Origin: Eucalyptus grandis
Lineage: Eukaryota; Streptophyta; Magnoliopsida; Myrtales; Myrtaceae
Direction of reading: 5' to 3'
Length of the DNA: 64,000 bases
NCBI RefSeq assembly: GCF_016545825.1
Contig: NC_052618.1
Location: forward strand, 46,446,196 to 46,510,195
The notes beneath the pieces are model-generated. The model made no database searches. It saw only the letters and a list, made by a program, of their open reading frames with translations, and was not told where the DNA came from. Below are positions 22,740 through 34,738 of this stretch, in pieces; position 1 is the stretch's first letter, and every line of letters starts with the position of its first letter. The translations under genes were made by a program, and so were the position numbers.

Positions 22740-25591
22740 CTGTGGTAATGTCGAAGCATCTCGGTGTCGAACACTAATGGTGGTGGCTAGACACGGGTGC
22801 CACAAATCACATCTCGTGCGAGATAAACACATGTTCTCATCTTATGAGAAGGTGAAGAAGATGAGAAGCTTTATATGGCTAACTTTGCATCAGCAAAGAT
22901 TGCCGGAAGAGGAAAGGTGATCCTAAAGTTTACATCCGGCAAGGAGGTCGCCCGCCTGAATGTGTTGCATGTACCGAGATTCGGAAAAATCTTATTTCGG
23001 CCCTATACTTGTCAAGAAGGGTTTCAAAGTTGTATTTGAATCGACAAGTTTGTACTTTCGAAATGAGGGATGTATGTGGGGAAATGGTACTTGTGTAATG
23101 ACTCGTTTAAGGCCAATGTGGCTGTCATTGATGTAAACTCAAAGTATGTGTACCCAAAGACTATTAATAAAGAAAAGTCTTCAGTTTACACTGTTGTGTC
23201 TCCTTATCTATGGCATGGTAGATTAGGACATGTAAACTATGGTACAATGAAAATAATAGCAAACTTGGGGTTAATTCCAAGATTTGAGTTGGATGCCCGT
23301 TACAAGTGTGAGACTTGTGTTGAGGCCAAGTTTGCCAAGAAACCTTTAAAATCCATTGAAAGAACAAGTGAACCTCTACAATTAATCCATAGTGATCTAT
23401 GTGATTTAAAGTTTGTAGAAAGTAGAGGTGGAAAGAAGTACTTCATCACATTTGTGGATGATTATACTAGATTTTGCTATGTTTATTTACTAACTAGCAA
23501 AGATGAGACTATGAGCATGTTTGTCAAGTATAAAACTAAGTTGAAAATCAACTTGATAAACGAATCAAAGTGCTTAGGTCGATAGAGGAGGAGAATACGG
23601 TTCAATCAATTTGAAAGAGTTTTGTGCTAGTCATGGAATAATTCTCCAAACGACGCACCTTATACTCCACAACAAAATGGAGTTGCTGAACGATTGAACA
23701 GGACATTAAAGGAGATGGCTAACGCCATGCTTTTGAGTTCAGGTTTACCTCATAACTTGTGGGGGGAAGCAGTTTTAACTGCAAATTATATTCTTAATAA
23801 AATACCCCACAAAAAGATAGGTAAAACTCCATACAAGTTATGGAATGGAAAGTTGTCATCCTACAATTTTCTAAAAGTGTGGGGGTGCTTGGCCAAGGTG
23901 GCGATTCCTCCTCCGAAACAAACTCGGTTGGGACCTAAAACGGTGGATTGCATATTCATCGGTTATGCTCAAAATAGTAGCGCATATAGATTTTTGGTTC
24001 ATAAATTTGAAAATGCGGAAATTCATGTCAATACAATCCTAGAATCAAGGGATGCTGAATTTTTGAGGATATATATCCTGCAAAAAGAAATCAAGGAGAA
24101 CTTTCTCGAAAAGGCTTAAAGAATCAAAATCGAGAATGATGAAGTTGTGGCCAAAGAAGCCGAACTTCGAAGGATTAAAAGGTCTCGAATCAAAAAATCT
24201 TTCGGACTTGATTTTCTAACATACATGTTAGAAGGTGAGCTGCAAACATATAAAGAGGCAATGTCATCTCCAGATGCTCCTTTCTGGAAAGAAGTTGTTG
24301 ACAATGAAATCCATTATATCCTAAGTAACCATACTTGGGAATTGGTTGATCTTCCACCTGGAAATAAACCAATTTGATGTAAATGGATTTTCAAGAAAAA
24401 CTAAAGCTTATGGTTCCATTGATAAGTACAAAGCTCGACTTGTAGCCAAAGGGTTTAGACAAAAAGAGGGTCTTGACTACTTTGATACTTATTCAATTGT
24501 CACAAGAATAACATCGTAAGGATGTTGATTGCTATAGCTTTGCTATACAATTTGCAAATACATCAAATGGATGTGAAAACGCATTCTTAAATGGTGATCT
24601 CGACGAGGAGATTTATATGGAACAACCTGAAGGGTTTAAGGTCAAAGGACAAGAACACAAAGTGTGTAGACTTGTCAAATCATTGTATGGACTTAAACAA
24701 GCTCCTAAGCAATGGCATGAGAAATTTGATCGAGATGATTCAAAATGGGTATAAAATCAATGAGTGTGACAAATGTGCGTACACTAAATCCACTACAATT
24801 GGATATGTACTTATTTGTCTATATGTTGATGACTTATTAATTTTTGGAGATAACATTGAGGTCATCAGAATCACCAAGAACATTCTCAAGAAGAACTTTG
24901 AGATGAAAGATTTAGGTGTTGCGGATGTTATACTCGGCATCACAATTCTAAGGAATTCGATGGCTTAGGTTTAACACAATCCATTACATTGAAAAGGTAT
25001 TTGAGAGATTTAAAGGATTCGGCATTAAAGATGCAAACAATCATTTTCTTCCACACCTAACTTTAAGAAAGAACACTGGAAATAGTGTTAGACAGCTAGA
25101 ATACTCTTAAGTAATTGGCAGCATCATGTATATCATGAATTGCACTAGACCTGATATTGCGTACTCAGTAAGCAAACCGAGTAGATATACCGAACTAACC
25201 CAGTCATGAGCATTGGAATGCTTTGATGAGAGTATTAGGATATTTGAAAAGGACAAAAGACTATGTTCTACAATATGGCAAATATCCAGCTGTTTTGGAA
25301 GGTTATTGTGATGCAAACTGGATTTCAGATTCTGATGAATCGAAATCAACTAGTGGATATGTGTTCACACTAGGAGGTGCTGCAGTGTCATGGAAATCCT
25401 CTAAACAAACTTTAATAACACGCTCTACAATGGAATCAGAGTTTGTTGCTTTGGATAAAGCTACTAAAGAAGGAGAATGGCTTCGGCATTTTTTAGAAGA
25501 TGTTCCAATGTGGCCAAAACCTATGCCCGCAATTTGCATACACTGTGACAATCAAGCGGCAATTGCAAGGGCGCATAATGTGATTTATAAC

Positions 25592-25623
<32 letters not shown>

Positions 25624-25720
25624 CACCGTAAGGCAGTTGCTCTCAAATGGAATAATTTCTTTAGACTTTGTAAAGTCAAAGGAAAATATTATGGATCCGT
25701 GACAAAAAGTTTGTCAAAAG
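22740..25720 (+). pseudogene. Degenerate Copia pol of third element
   Basis: Protease motif WWWLDTGATNHIS at about 22780. Gag-pre-integrase region LWHGRLGHVNYGTMKII at about 23210 with CETCVEAKF. Integrase core LIHSDLCDL...FVDDYTRF at about 23380-23500; C-terminal part NLWGEAVLTANYILNKIPHK. RT at about 24270-24960 ([42 protein letters not shown]). RNase H at about 25220-25700 ([36 protein letters not shown]). Several single-base shifts and in-frame stops occur, for example near 23584, 23650, 24376, 24400, 24580 and 25702. Confidence 0.92.
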
Positions 25721-26335
25721 AGCAGATAAATTGCGCATCGAGGAAATGGGTTTAAGAGCCTTAACCCAATAAAGAGATTCCAGGGTGGAAACCTAACCTA
25801 TGCGATTGGAGATCCCATGATCTAGGTTCAATAGGACAACGCAAATTTTGGAAACTCTAATGTAAGCATTGTCTCCCATTTCTATGATGCAACAGTGCTT
25901 TCCTACAGCGTTATTAAGGGTACACTATGCATTTAATGATTCCTATAACTTGGAATATAACATCCAAGTAAGATAAGGTAGGATATCTTTAATAGGAATG
26001 CACCTATATGCATGAGCTGGCGACTCTATGAAAATCTTTAAAGACTAGATTTTCTAAAGCACGCATGAATCCCGAGAGGTTCAGGGCCGAAAGAACGAAC
26101 ACAACCAAGAACCAATCTTGAATTGGAAATACTTTGTGTGAGGTTTATTGTCTAGGCTTACACAAACAACTAGTGATTCAAGACTTAGTCCATCGACTAG
26201 TTAAGTAAGTCCGATAGGCTTTCGCTAAAGAAGGTTCAAAGCGAAAGCTACCTATCTTGATGCAGTGTATTTCAACAGGTATACTCAGATTCCTTCGATT
26301 AAAAAATGTTTTGTTGATCCATTAATGTGGGAGAT

Positions 26336-26980
26336 TGTTATAATTATGGTTATAATTATGGTTAATGGATCAACGAATGCCAATAAATTAAGATACGCCT
26401 TTTCTATTCACGTATCTCTTTTTGGATTCATGAATTTCTTAAACTTTTCTGTTAACGTATCTATTGAATTCATGAATTTCCTAGATCCATGTATCTTTTA
26501 ATTTATGTATTTATTGAGTTCACGAATCTCTTGAATTCACGTATCTCTGGGTTCGTGAATCTCTTGAATTCATGTATCTCTTGATTCATGAATTTCGTGG
26601 ATACATGCGTCTATTTAATTCATGTATCTCTTACGTACATGAACTAAAAATCTCTATAAATAGATGGGAGCATAGAGCTTCATAATGATTTTTGGTTTTT
26701 CCGACTCGATTCTAAAAAGGCTCGATACACTTTTCTACTCTTCTGAATTTTCGAGTGTGCTTTGGTTCAATTGAACGGTTCAATTGAGTCCCGTTTGCTT
26801 AGTGCTAATCCAAATAGGTTCGAGGTGTTGTATATTGGGAGGCATAATTCGTGAATCTGCGGAGCACCATTGGCGGGAACTAATTGCCTTAAGGAGATTT
26901 GGATATCCGTATCTCACCTCCAATTTCATGTTCTGATTGCAACAAACAGTTTGTGTTTTCTTTTGGATTATTTTCCAACA
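26336..26980 (+). repeat. 3' LTR of third Copia element
   Basis: 645 bp; same ends as the 5' LTR, flanked on the right by GCTTT. Confidence 0.94.
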
Positions 26981-27766
26981 GCTTTGACTTCTATCTTTTC
27001 TTACTAGAGCACTATTATCATCATCGTGTAACAATGTAACTGTGAAATGCCAACCAAAAAACTAGATGAGGACCGAACTTTGCCTTCTGTCTTTTCTTTT
27101 CCATCCATCCGGTCTAGCGCCTCATCTGGTTTTGTGACTAACATTTCACCATTACACTGTTCTACGGCAATGCAAACATTTCTCTAGTACAGTGCTACTA
27201 GTAGTATGCGTATACTCATATTAAGTAAAAGGGCAATTATAATGATGGGAAGTTGGTGAGAGGGCATGAGCTGCCCACCTTTCACGTGAAATCACTTCCG
27301 ATTCGTCGGTCAGTGGGTTTGAAAGAAAGATACGAGAAAGAATGCGCCAAACGACAATGCCTCAGATCACATCCCCCAACGCCCCCTCTCTCTCGTCCAA
27401 AGCTCGATCTAAGGGAAAGGTACAGCACTCAGTCTCCTCTCATTGGTCACCTGGCGTACAGGAACAGGACTCACGACAGTTCCTCTTCTGTTGGGACGTG
27501 GTCTTCTCGAGTGTATACCTGCCACCTTACCCCATCTCTCCCGAAAGCCAATCGGGGACCGTGAACCCACTCGTACAATTGCCTTAGGTGGTTTCTTTTG
27601 GACCATGGTTACCTTCTGTTAGGATAGGTGTGGATCGTTCGTGAGCATGACCAATCGGCAACATCAGCTTTCACCCCCCCAAATTGGCGTATCATAGTTA
27701 GTTGGAGTTCGGGGGAATTTCTAGCTCGGGAGCTGGATGTGTCAAGGTCAAATTCTACACATATAG
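26981..27766. other. Copy A duplicated spacer
   Basis: Collinear with 39721-40560 of copy B (e.g. GAGCTGCCCACCTTTCACGT). No gene recognised; apparent open frames are not conserved between copies. Confidence 0.55.
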
Positions 27767-28598
27767 GAAACTCTAAAACTTATCAAATTGGTACAATCAA
27801 ATCCTTTCAGTGAGTGTAATTTAGTTTTAAAACTTGCAAAAAATCTAGTTAAGTCCTAAAATTGTCAAATTGGTGCAATCAAGTTATTTCATTAATTTTG
27901 TTTAACTTAATAAATGAAAAATGCTGACATGACTTTTTAAAAATATATTCTCACTCCTATGTGGTGATGACATGGCTAAAACAAGAAATATAAAGTTAAT
28001 TTTTAATACGAATTATTTAAATTATAAGCTAAAACTTCAAAAAAAAAAAAAATAAATAAAAGAGGAGGAAGAAGAACTAGGCAATGAGGGCCGCATGCCC
28101 CACCTTCGCCAAGAAGGGCCGGCGACGATGGAGGATATGATCGGTGACGTTATTGGGACTTGGCCTAGCCAGGGCCTTGCCAACCGCAAGCAAGGGCTTG
28201 CTTTGCTGGTCCTCGCCCAATTCTAGCTAAGAGTCGCTAGTGGCGAGGGTCCTATAACCCCCATTGACTATTTCCCCACCATTGGCAGTCCTTCCTAGCG
28301 ATGGTGGGGCAACAATAGTTAGGGTAGCCTATTGTTTTTTTTTCTTAACTTATTTTTTATTTAATTTAAATAAAAATGGTATTAAAATCAAATTTGGACC
28401 AAAACAACATTGTTTTAATCACTTTATTTTCATGTAGAAGAGAGAAAATATTAGATAAATCCATAAATCAGCATTTTCCGTCGTCCAACTTCTATGACTC
28501 GATTGCATCAATTTGACATGTTTTAAGATTAGATTGTATTTTTTGCAAATTGTAGGACTTAATTGCACTTTTGTGATGAGTTTTAAGACTTTTAGTGA
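27767..28598. mobile_element. Mutator-type MITE predating the duplication (copy A)
   Basis: Long imperfect inverted ends: left CTAAAACTTATCAAATTGG..., right reads AAAACTCATCACAAAAGTG on the opposite strand, with matching poly-A/T blocks. Flanks ACATATAGG and ACATATTCC are a decayed 9-bp target duplication. The middle (about 28080-28330) is a GC-rich filler. The same element is in copy B (about 40566-42970, itself carrying two hAT insertions), so it was present before duplication. Confidence 0.45.
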
Positions 28599-29401
28599 AC
28601 ATATTCCTAGAAGGAAAACTTCTATGAGTTAGGATCACATCCATTGATTGAAGGTTTAAAATTAATCAGTTTGTAAATTTTGGTTCACTCCTATTCTAGA
28701 AGGTACATGGTAAGGGCTTAGCTAGTATGACGGTGTCATAATTTCAATTTTCTGACCAATGCCAACCACAACTTTAAATGGAGGAAATTAAGAGACTGCT
28801 TCTTCCAATTTCATATCTTTTTCACTTTCCATTGTTTCCTCTCTTTTTCTTAGCTTAATTTAGGAGTAGAGGGTTCAAAAAATTTAAAAAATAATTAAAT
28901 ACCGATATATCAATAGTACAAGTAGAAAAATGTTATAAGTAACGAAAAAGAAATTGTTAATATCATTAGTGAGGTAATACAAGTTTCATGTACTGCATCA
29001 TGATTCTTTCATCACCACTATTTTAAATTGAATTGTATCTCTCTTCTTCATCTATAACACAATTTTCATTAGTGAAGTTGCTTTCAATACAAGCTCCATC
29101 CGTCTAAATGATATTAACATAAAAAATTGAGCATTGTATATCTCTATCTATTAACATATATGAACTACATATCAGCTCAATAAATACCTCTTACTATCAT
29201 GCAATCAAAAAGGCAAAAATTAATGACTCTTTCTCCACAATTATGTGTTAATCGTTTTTACAAATCCTAAAATAATCGAAAGCTCAAAGTATATTAGATA
29301 ATTACATTTCCTATTTTTTGAGTTCTTAAATTTCTTTTATTTGTGAACAATATTCACCAAAAAAATTTCTTTAGCCTGAGAATAATATCCATTATTTTAA
29401 A
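28599..29401. other. Copy A spacer, AT-rich
   Basis: Collinear with 42970-43045 and 43810-44507 of copy B. Nothing coding seen. Confidence 0.55.
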
Positions 29402-29914
29402 GGGTTAATACCTTGAAAAACTCCAAACTTGTATACTTTTGACAAATTTACCCCAAACTATTTTTTTAACCATAAAAAACTCCAAACTGGTATACCTGTG
29501 ACAAATTTACCCTAACTGACCATAAAAAAAACCCTAAACTAGTACATTTATGACAAATTTACCCCAAAGTAATTTATTTGACTGCAAAAAACCCTAAACT
29601 AATAAATTTGTGACAAATATACTCTCCGCTAAATTAGATTAATTTCACAAAAAAATCACAAAAATTGTAACTGTGACAAATGGAATGTAAAATCCTAAAT
29701 TGATATACCAGTCAACTATCATATGTCATTTAACTTAATAATTTGACGGTAAAATTTAATAAAAACTAACATAAGGTAAATTTGTCACAAATGTACCAGT
29801 TTTGGGTAAATTTGTCAAATGTATACCGGTTTAGGGTTTTTGATGGTCAAAAAAATAGTTTTTGGTAAATTTGTCACAGGTGTACCAGTTTTGGGTTTTT
29901 CAAGGTATTAACCC
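29402..29914. mobile_element. Mutator-type MITE with perfect 9-bp target duplication
   Basis: 513 bp beginning GGGTTAATACCTTGAAAAAC and ending with its reverse complement (GGTATTAACCC). Flanked by a perfect 9-bp duplication TATTTTAAA (29393-29401 and 29915-29923). Copy B has the uninterrupted site near 44508. The interior repeats a CAAATTTACCC unit several times. No coding capacity. Confidence 0.92.
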
Positions 29915-29923
29915 TATTTTAAA

Positions 29924-30159
29924 AGTTGCAAATGAATCTTGCATATATTACTTTTAATATAATCACTTTGATTTGTTTTTTAAAAAAATAAAAAAATAAA
30001 AAACTGAACTTATCTTGCTGCTTTTCAGAATAGTGGAAAAATCCTACCAATTTGTCAACAGAAAAATCTGAAACCGGCAAAAGACCGGGTGCCAGTTTCC
30101 AACAATTAAACTTGCGCCTAACTTGGTCCTCGATAGTCATGTCACGTTGTACTCAAGGC
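29924..30159. other. Copy A 5' flank of the 49-residue gene
   Basis: Collinear with about 44520-45100 in copy B. AT-rich; no gene. Confidence 0.5.
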
Positions 30160-30383
30160 AACACGTGTTTGTGTTGTCTGTAAAATATCCCTGGTACGCG
30201 CGGGGATTGCAGCAAGTCGGCAAAGACGGGGGTTGAGGCATTCTTACCTCGGACTGGTCGCTCGCTCTCCCGGTCTCTCAACCCCCGCAGATTAACCACT
30301 GTTTTTCTCTCTTTTGGTGGTGGGGTGGGGGAACTCCCACGCATGGCGATGGCGGTTCATAGCCCTCCAAACGCCTATAAATA
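30160..30383 (+). promoter_or_regulatory. Conserved promoter: G-box, inverted repeat, TATA box (copy A)
   Basis: Palindromic G-box AACACGTGTT (30160-30169), a perfect 11-bp inverted repeat CGGGGGTTGAG (30227-30237) / CTCAACCCCCG (30277-30287) with a 39-base spacer, then TATAAATA (30376-30383) 125 bases before the ATG. All three are retained in copy B at 45100-45325. The 5' UTR has the plant-typical AAACCCTAA. Confidence 0.7.
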
Positions 30384-30507
30384 CCGACCCTCCCTTCACA
30401 AACCCTGCGCACCAAAACCCTCTTACATGTTCATCGTCTCCCCCATTCGAAACCCTAACGTTTCCTTCCCTTTTATATAGTGGGAAAGGTCTTGCTCCCT
30501 AGAAGAT

Positions 30508-31217
30508 ATGGAATCTTCGCTCGAAGAAGAAGAAGAACCAAAGCTATCCCCCACTCCTAGTCGAGGTAATGGGATTCTTCCATTCGGAGATAATTGATCC
30601 TTGATGAAGCCAACACACATATATAAAGTCATATCGCACCTTAGAATAACACAGCTTTGTATATATCTCATGTGGTTATGATATATGGTCATGCCTAAGT
30701 GATGATTTTTCAGTTAGAAGACGAAGATTTTCGTGTTTATTACTTGAGTTCTCTTTACTTCATATGTCTTCCACGCGGTGATGATTTGAGCAGCTCTCCA
30801 TTGTTATGTTATCTAATCTGGTTCTTTTTTTGTTGAGTAACTTTCCAAGATTTTGTGTTTGTGTGTGTGTAGATCCTTTCATCCTTTCCTTTTAGATCTT
30901 ATTACTAGTTAAAAAGAAAGGAACTAAAGATGCATAATGATATCATATTCTTTTTCCTATATCCATGGAAACATCCTTCTTAAAGAAGAGTACTTGTTTT
31001 TGCTCTTTATTTATATTTTCTTTGCCGCCTTCCTTCACGGTCCACAATCAAATGAAACTACTTTATGTGCGTAACCACATGACATGTGATAACGCTTGTT
31101 TAACTTAGTCTCCTTAAATTTGCAGGAGGGGCTTCGCCCCAGCATCTGGAATACTCATTTGAGCAAGAAATAGATAGCCGTTTTGGGAATGGATGGACTA
31201 AAAAAATTATTTCATGA
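30508..31217 (+). CDS. Unrecognised 49-residue protein, copy A (two exons)
   Basis: Exons 30508-30565 (58 nt) and 31126-31217 (92 nt), donor GTAATG, acceptor TTTGCAG; phase 1 junction. The peptide starts MESSLEEEEEPKLSPTPSRG and ends GNGWTKKIIS, with the central part GASPQHLEYSFEQEIDSRF. It is acidic at the N terminus, with no signal peptide or membrane segment. Its tandem paralogue (45453-47768) has the same exon lengths and phase and an open frame, which with the conserved TATA box supports a real transcript. However, nearly all differences between the copies change the residue, so strong purifying selection is not visible. I do not recognise the family; a non-coding RNA or a longer gene model is possible. 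Confidence 0.55.
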
Positions 31218-31753
31218 AGAACCTCGACCTTGGACCATCATGTGGCCCAAGAGGAGCGGTCGATCTCAAGTGGCATCTTGACAATTTATGGTTGCTTTTC
31301 ATTGAAAAAGCGCCCATGTTAGAATGTGAAGAAACGAGCTCCTAAAGTCATAGCCATTATATGGTCCGGTTATGATTGCTTCCCCGTTACGATGATTGTT
31401 CAATAGGTGATATTACATGAGATTTCATGTAAAAGGAAGTAACTTGCTGTATCAGCAGAAAGTATTTTATTGTATAATCTCCTTTTTGGGTTTAAATTGT
31501 TGTTTCGCCACTGAATCATACAATTTTAGGATTAATTATTTTTAAATTCGAAGAATCCGATATGCTTCTTTACATATTAAAAGGGTAACAAGAAACCAAA
31601 CCATTGTCAATTGAAAAAAGATAGATTCCAATAATAATGACGATCGAGCAATCAACATAACTCGCCATCTTTTCACAAAACAAAACTTAATGCACAATGA
31701 TCATGAAAAAATCCAAAGCTGACTCTCGGTCCCTATGTTTCTAGCATGCCGTC

Positions 31754-32047
31754 CTACCGCTTCATGCCCTTCTCCATGCCGGGAGGCATCGCGAGCCGTC
31801 TCTGCCTTTCCATGTTACCGTGCCAACCTATTCCGATTCCGGGACCCATCACCAGATTAGTTCAGAGGGGCGAAAACATCAAATTTTCACAACAGAAATA
31901 AAAAAATTTAAACAAGCAGTACCGTCATGCCATGTTCCGGATATCAAAATGCATACATGATACACCTACCGATTTTCCTCCAAAGCTGTTGCTCGTGAAA
32001 ATATAGATTTCATTGAAAGCTTTTGCATGAACCGCAATTATTAAAAC

Positions 32048-32087
<40 letters not shown>

Positions 32088-33369
32088 CTATGGAAGGATC
32101 AAAGCCAAGGCTCTTGAGCTGTCTGTATTCTTGGCAAAGGGCACATTCCTCGCAGCAACAGTGGACGCAGCAATCGGTGCACGGCCTCTCTTGCAGGAAG
32201 TATTGCCCTCTCAACTTCGATCGGTAGAAGCACGAATACATGCACGGACAACCCGTCACGCACATCATCAGCGCGTACAGTGCGCTGCTCACCCCGCACG
32301 CTGCATGCCCATTTGCAAGGAACACATATTATCTTGATTAAGACTACCACACGTTACCATAACAAGCTTAAAGTTTACAAATCATACCCTTTCCTTTCAA
32401 TGCTCAATTTACTATGCATAGCACGGCCTGTCTATAAATTTAGTTCGCATTTATGAATGCCATTCGTATTTTGAAGGATATTCTTTTTGTAGCAAAATCA
32501 ATCAAACATATAGATCTCACTGTCGAGAGAAAGCTTTGAGTTGGGGCGGGGGGACCAAGACATGATATTTAGGTATTAGATTGCAAAATGAAATTCTGCT
32601 TTTCCGGCGACTTACAAGTTGACCCCCTATCGACCATTTCTGCGATTCGCCCAAACGTAATGCACGGACACCAACATGTCAAGCAACCTGCATCGGACAT
32701 TGAATTTACAGAGTATTAATTGCAAATTAATCCACTCGTTAGTTGCAAACATGCTACTTCCTCGCCTTGACACATCCATAGACGGTGTTCTAGCCAAAGG
32801 CATAGTAATTGGCATCAAATGCAAGTTATATTTTGATGGTAACATATCCCAAATAAGTCGAAAGTCCGCTTATGTACTTCTAATATATGCAAATTCGAAA
32901 ATTGGCTTAAATTCACGCGATTTTAAAGGAGGGAAGAATGCATTTGACTGCTTAACGTGAGATTTTTCGTGATTTGTTCAGAAAAGAAGAATGGTAGTCT
33001 CTTCTGTAGTAAAGAAATGTTTTGCAGATCGCGAACACCAAAAGTAGGTGTTCGAATTAGAATGGCGTTGAAGAAATACGTACAACTGCTGAAGTCGTCG
33101 CAACAGTTGCAAAGGCCGGTGGACCAAGGGGCTGGAGAGGATGAAGGATTGGCCGAAAAGCCGCCCCTGCCACCAGAACTGATCGGGGCCGGTTCTTCCT
33201 CCGGGTCGTTGCGTGCCTTCCTCAGTTCATATAACTCCATGTACGGATCGGTGCCATCGGCGAAGTATTCGCTTGCCGATTGGCCGTAGTCTGGCGGCCG
33301 CTGACGAAAAGGCGAGGGTGGCGTCGGTGGTTCTGGCGGCGCCGACGGTGCAGGAGATGGCAAATCCAT
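31754..33369 (-). CDS. PLAC8-family protein (cell number regulator / plant cadmium resistance type), intact
   Basis: Four exons on the minus strand: 33369-33084, 32687-32616, 32300-32088, 31827-31754; GT-AG, phase 1 throughout, 214 residues. Residues 1-90 are proline-rich ([20 protein letters not shown]). The PLAC8 domain starts [14 protein letters not shown]; the family signature CCLTCWCPC (CCxxxxCPC) is at about 96-104, followed by [17 protein letters not shown], a hydrophobic cysteine-rich segment [20 protein letters not shown] and [20 protein letters not shown], ending [15 protein letters not shown]. Such proteins are plasma-membrane proteins implicated in heavy-metal efflux/tolerance or organ-size control (FW2.2 group). 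The substrate cannot be told from sequence. The donor of exon 3 adjoins a GA microsatellite. Confidence 0.93.
32049..32084. repeat. (GA)n microsatellite in intron 3 of PLAC8 gene
   Basis: AG dinucleotide run starting 4 bases past the exon 3 donor (intron side). Confidence 0.85.
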
Positions 33370-34729
33370 CTCCTGTTCCTATACGTGGGTCGGTGTCTAA
33401 GATGAGTAGTTACTATATGTATGAGAGAGAATTGTTCCGGGACGGTGGTTTTAACGTGAAAAGTTTGAGAGTAGAGAGAAGCAATATGTGTGTCTTGCGA
33501 AGGATCGTGTCTCTTTGAGGATATAACGAGAAAAACGGCGAAGGGAGAAAAGAAGAAACCGCCATCGAACGACGTGGGGGACCTGATTTGTTTGAGTGGG
33601 GTTGTTTCTTAATTTTTTTCAGTAATTACAAAAACAATTTGGTCATTATTTATCAATTTTTCTCTGATTAAGTTGTTAATTAGGTGGACTTGCCAACGTC
33701 TAATTCTAATTTTTTTTTAAATTACTTTTTTATATTGAACTACCACTTTTCTTTGTCTTACTTACCTGCTCTAATTTATGGTGATGATAGCAACTAGTTT
33801 TGCATTACAAACTCCAATTTAAATCTGTCATCAACCAACTTCTCTTATGCTTTACCAAGTTTTATTTAAATTTCTTAGCGAGACCTTAAATTTACCAACT
33901 ATTTTCTAATTAAGTGATGTCAACGGGTATTTATGATGAAGATAGGACTTTTAATGTATTTATCTCAAAATTTTATTGGCCAAGATTTTAGGTTTCGAAA
34001 AATCGCAATTTGAAACATGATAGTAATCTGATGCTACAGTGTTCATCTCAAGACTCGATGGCGCATCATCAGAAGTGTGACGGCCGCAGCCCTTGTCGCT
34101 AACGCGCGCTCTTTCTTTCTCCCTCTTATGGGTGCTTGTACAGTCCGGGACTTGGCTCCTATTGAGCATAGAAGGTGAAGACAGTGTTTTAAGTAGAATT
34201 CAATGAGCATAGAAATTGGGATTGCTTAAGTTCGATCGGGGTCCACTGCTACTCTTTGCTTATAGCGTCGACTGTCCAAACTGAATTTGTTCTTAAATTT
34301 TCTATTTTTCCCCATTTTACTTAACGAAAAAATTTAACTTCTTGCAAATTTTTAATTTTTCAAGAATTCAATGAGTGTGCAAGAGCAATGTGGCAGCCAC
34401 GTGGGAGCTAGCCGGGGCATTAATCCCCCGCTTAATTGCCACGAAAGCATTTTAGTCTGTTCCTAACGTGAACAAAAATGTGTAGTTTAAGGATTTGATT
34501 GAGGAAAGTTCAGACCCTCGGCGGCTTTTTTTTAATAAAAAGAAAAAAAAAACTAGAACAGGAAAACTACAAAACAAAGGATAACAGGGCAAGGTCATAA
34601 GGCGAGGATGGCCATGTCTATCCCTGCCATGCTCGGCATGCAGGGCATGATGGGTGGTGTTTCGCGAAAACATTTTTCAGAAGAATATTTTCTTATATTT
34701 TAGCATCTGATCGCTTAAAAAAATATGTC
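33370..34729. other. PLAC8 upstream region and conserved duplicated segment (copy A)
   Basis: 33370-33950 is the promoter side of the PLAC8 gene. 33950-34720 is closely matched at 52611-53345. Both contain a minus-strand open frame of 69-74 codons sharing DAPSSLEMNTVAS and SNCDF...KPKILA; I do not call it a gene because the surrounding non-coding sequence is equally conserved. Confidence 0.5.
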
Positions 34730-34738
34730 AGTGAATAA

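Larger units (their letters stand above)
20898..26980 (+). mobile_element. Copia LTR retrotransposon (third element), plus strand
   Basis: LTRs 20898-21562 (665 bp) and 26336-26980 (645 bp) start TGTTATAATTATGG and end TTTTCCAACA. Target duplication GCTTT is perfect (20893-20897 and 26981-26985), and copy B carries the empty site at about 39722. A polypurine tract ATGTGGGAGAT lies directly before the 3' LTR. Gag-pol is in Copia order with integrase before RT. The 3' LTR lacks a segment of about 24 bp present in the 5' LTR, inside a run of degenerate repeats of the type TTCACGTATCTC / TTCATGAATTTC. Reading frames are broken. No tRNA-iMet site follows the 5' LTR. Confidence 0.95.

Noticed and set aside
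32023..32337. Plus-strand frame with an Arg-Glu dipeptide run
   Set aside because: Translation of a GA microsatellite and antisense of PLAC8 exon 3.
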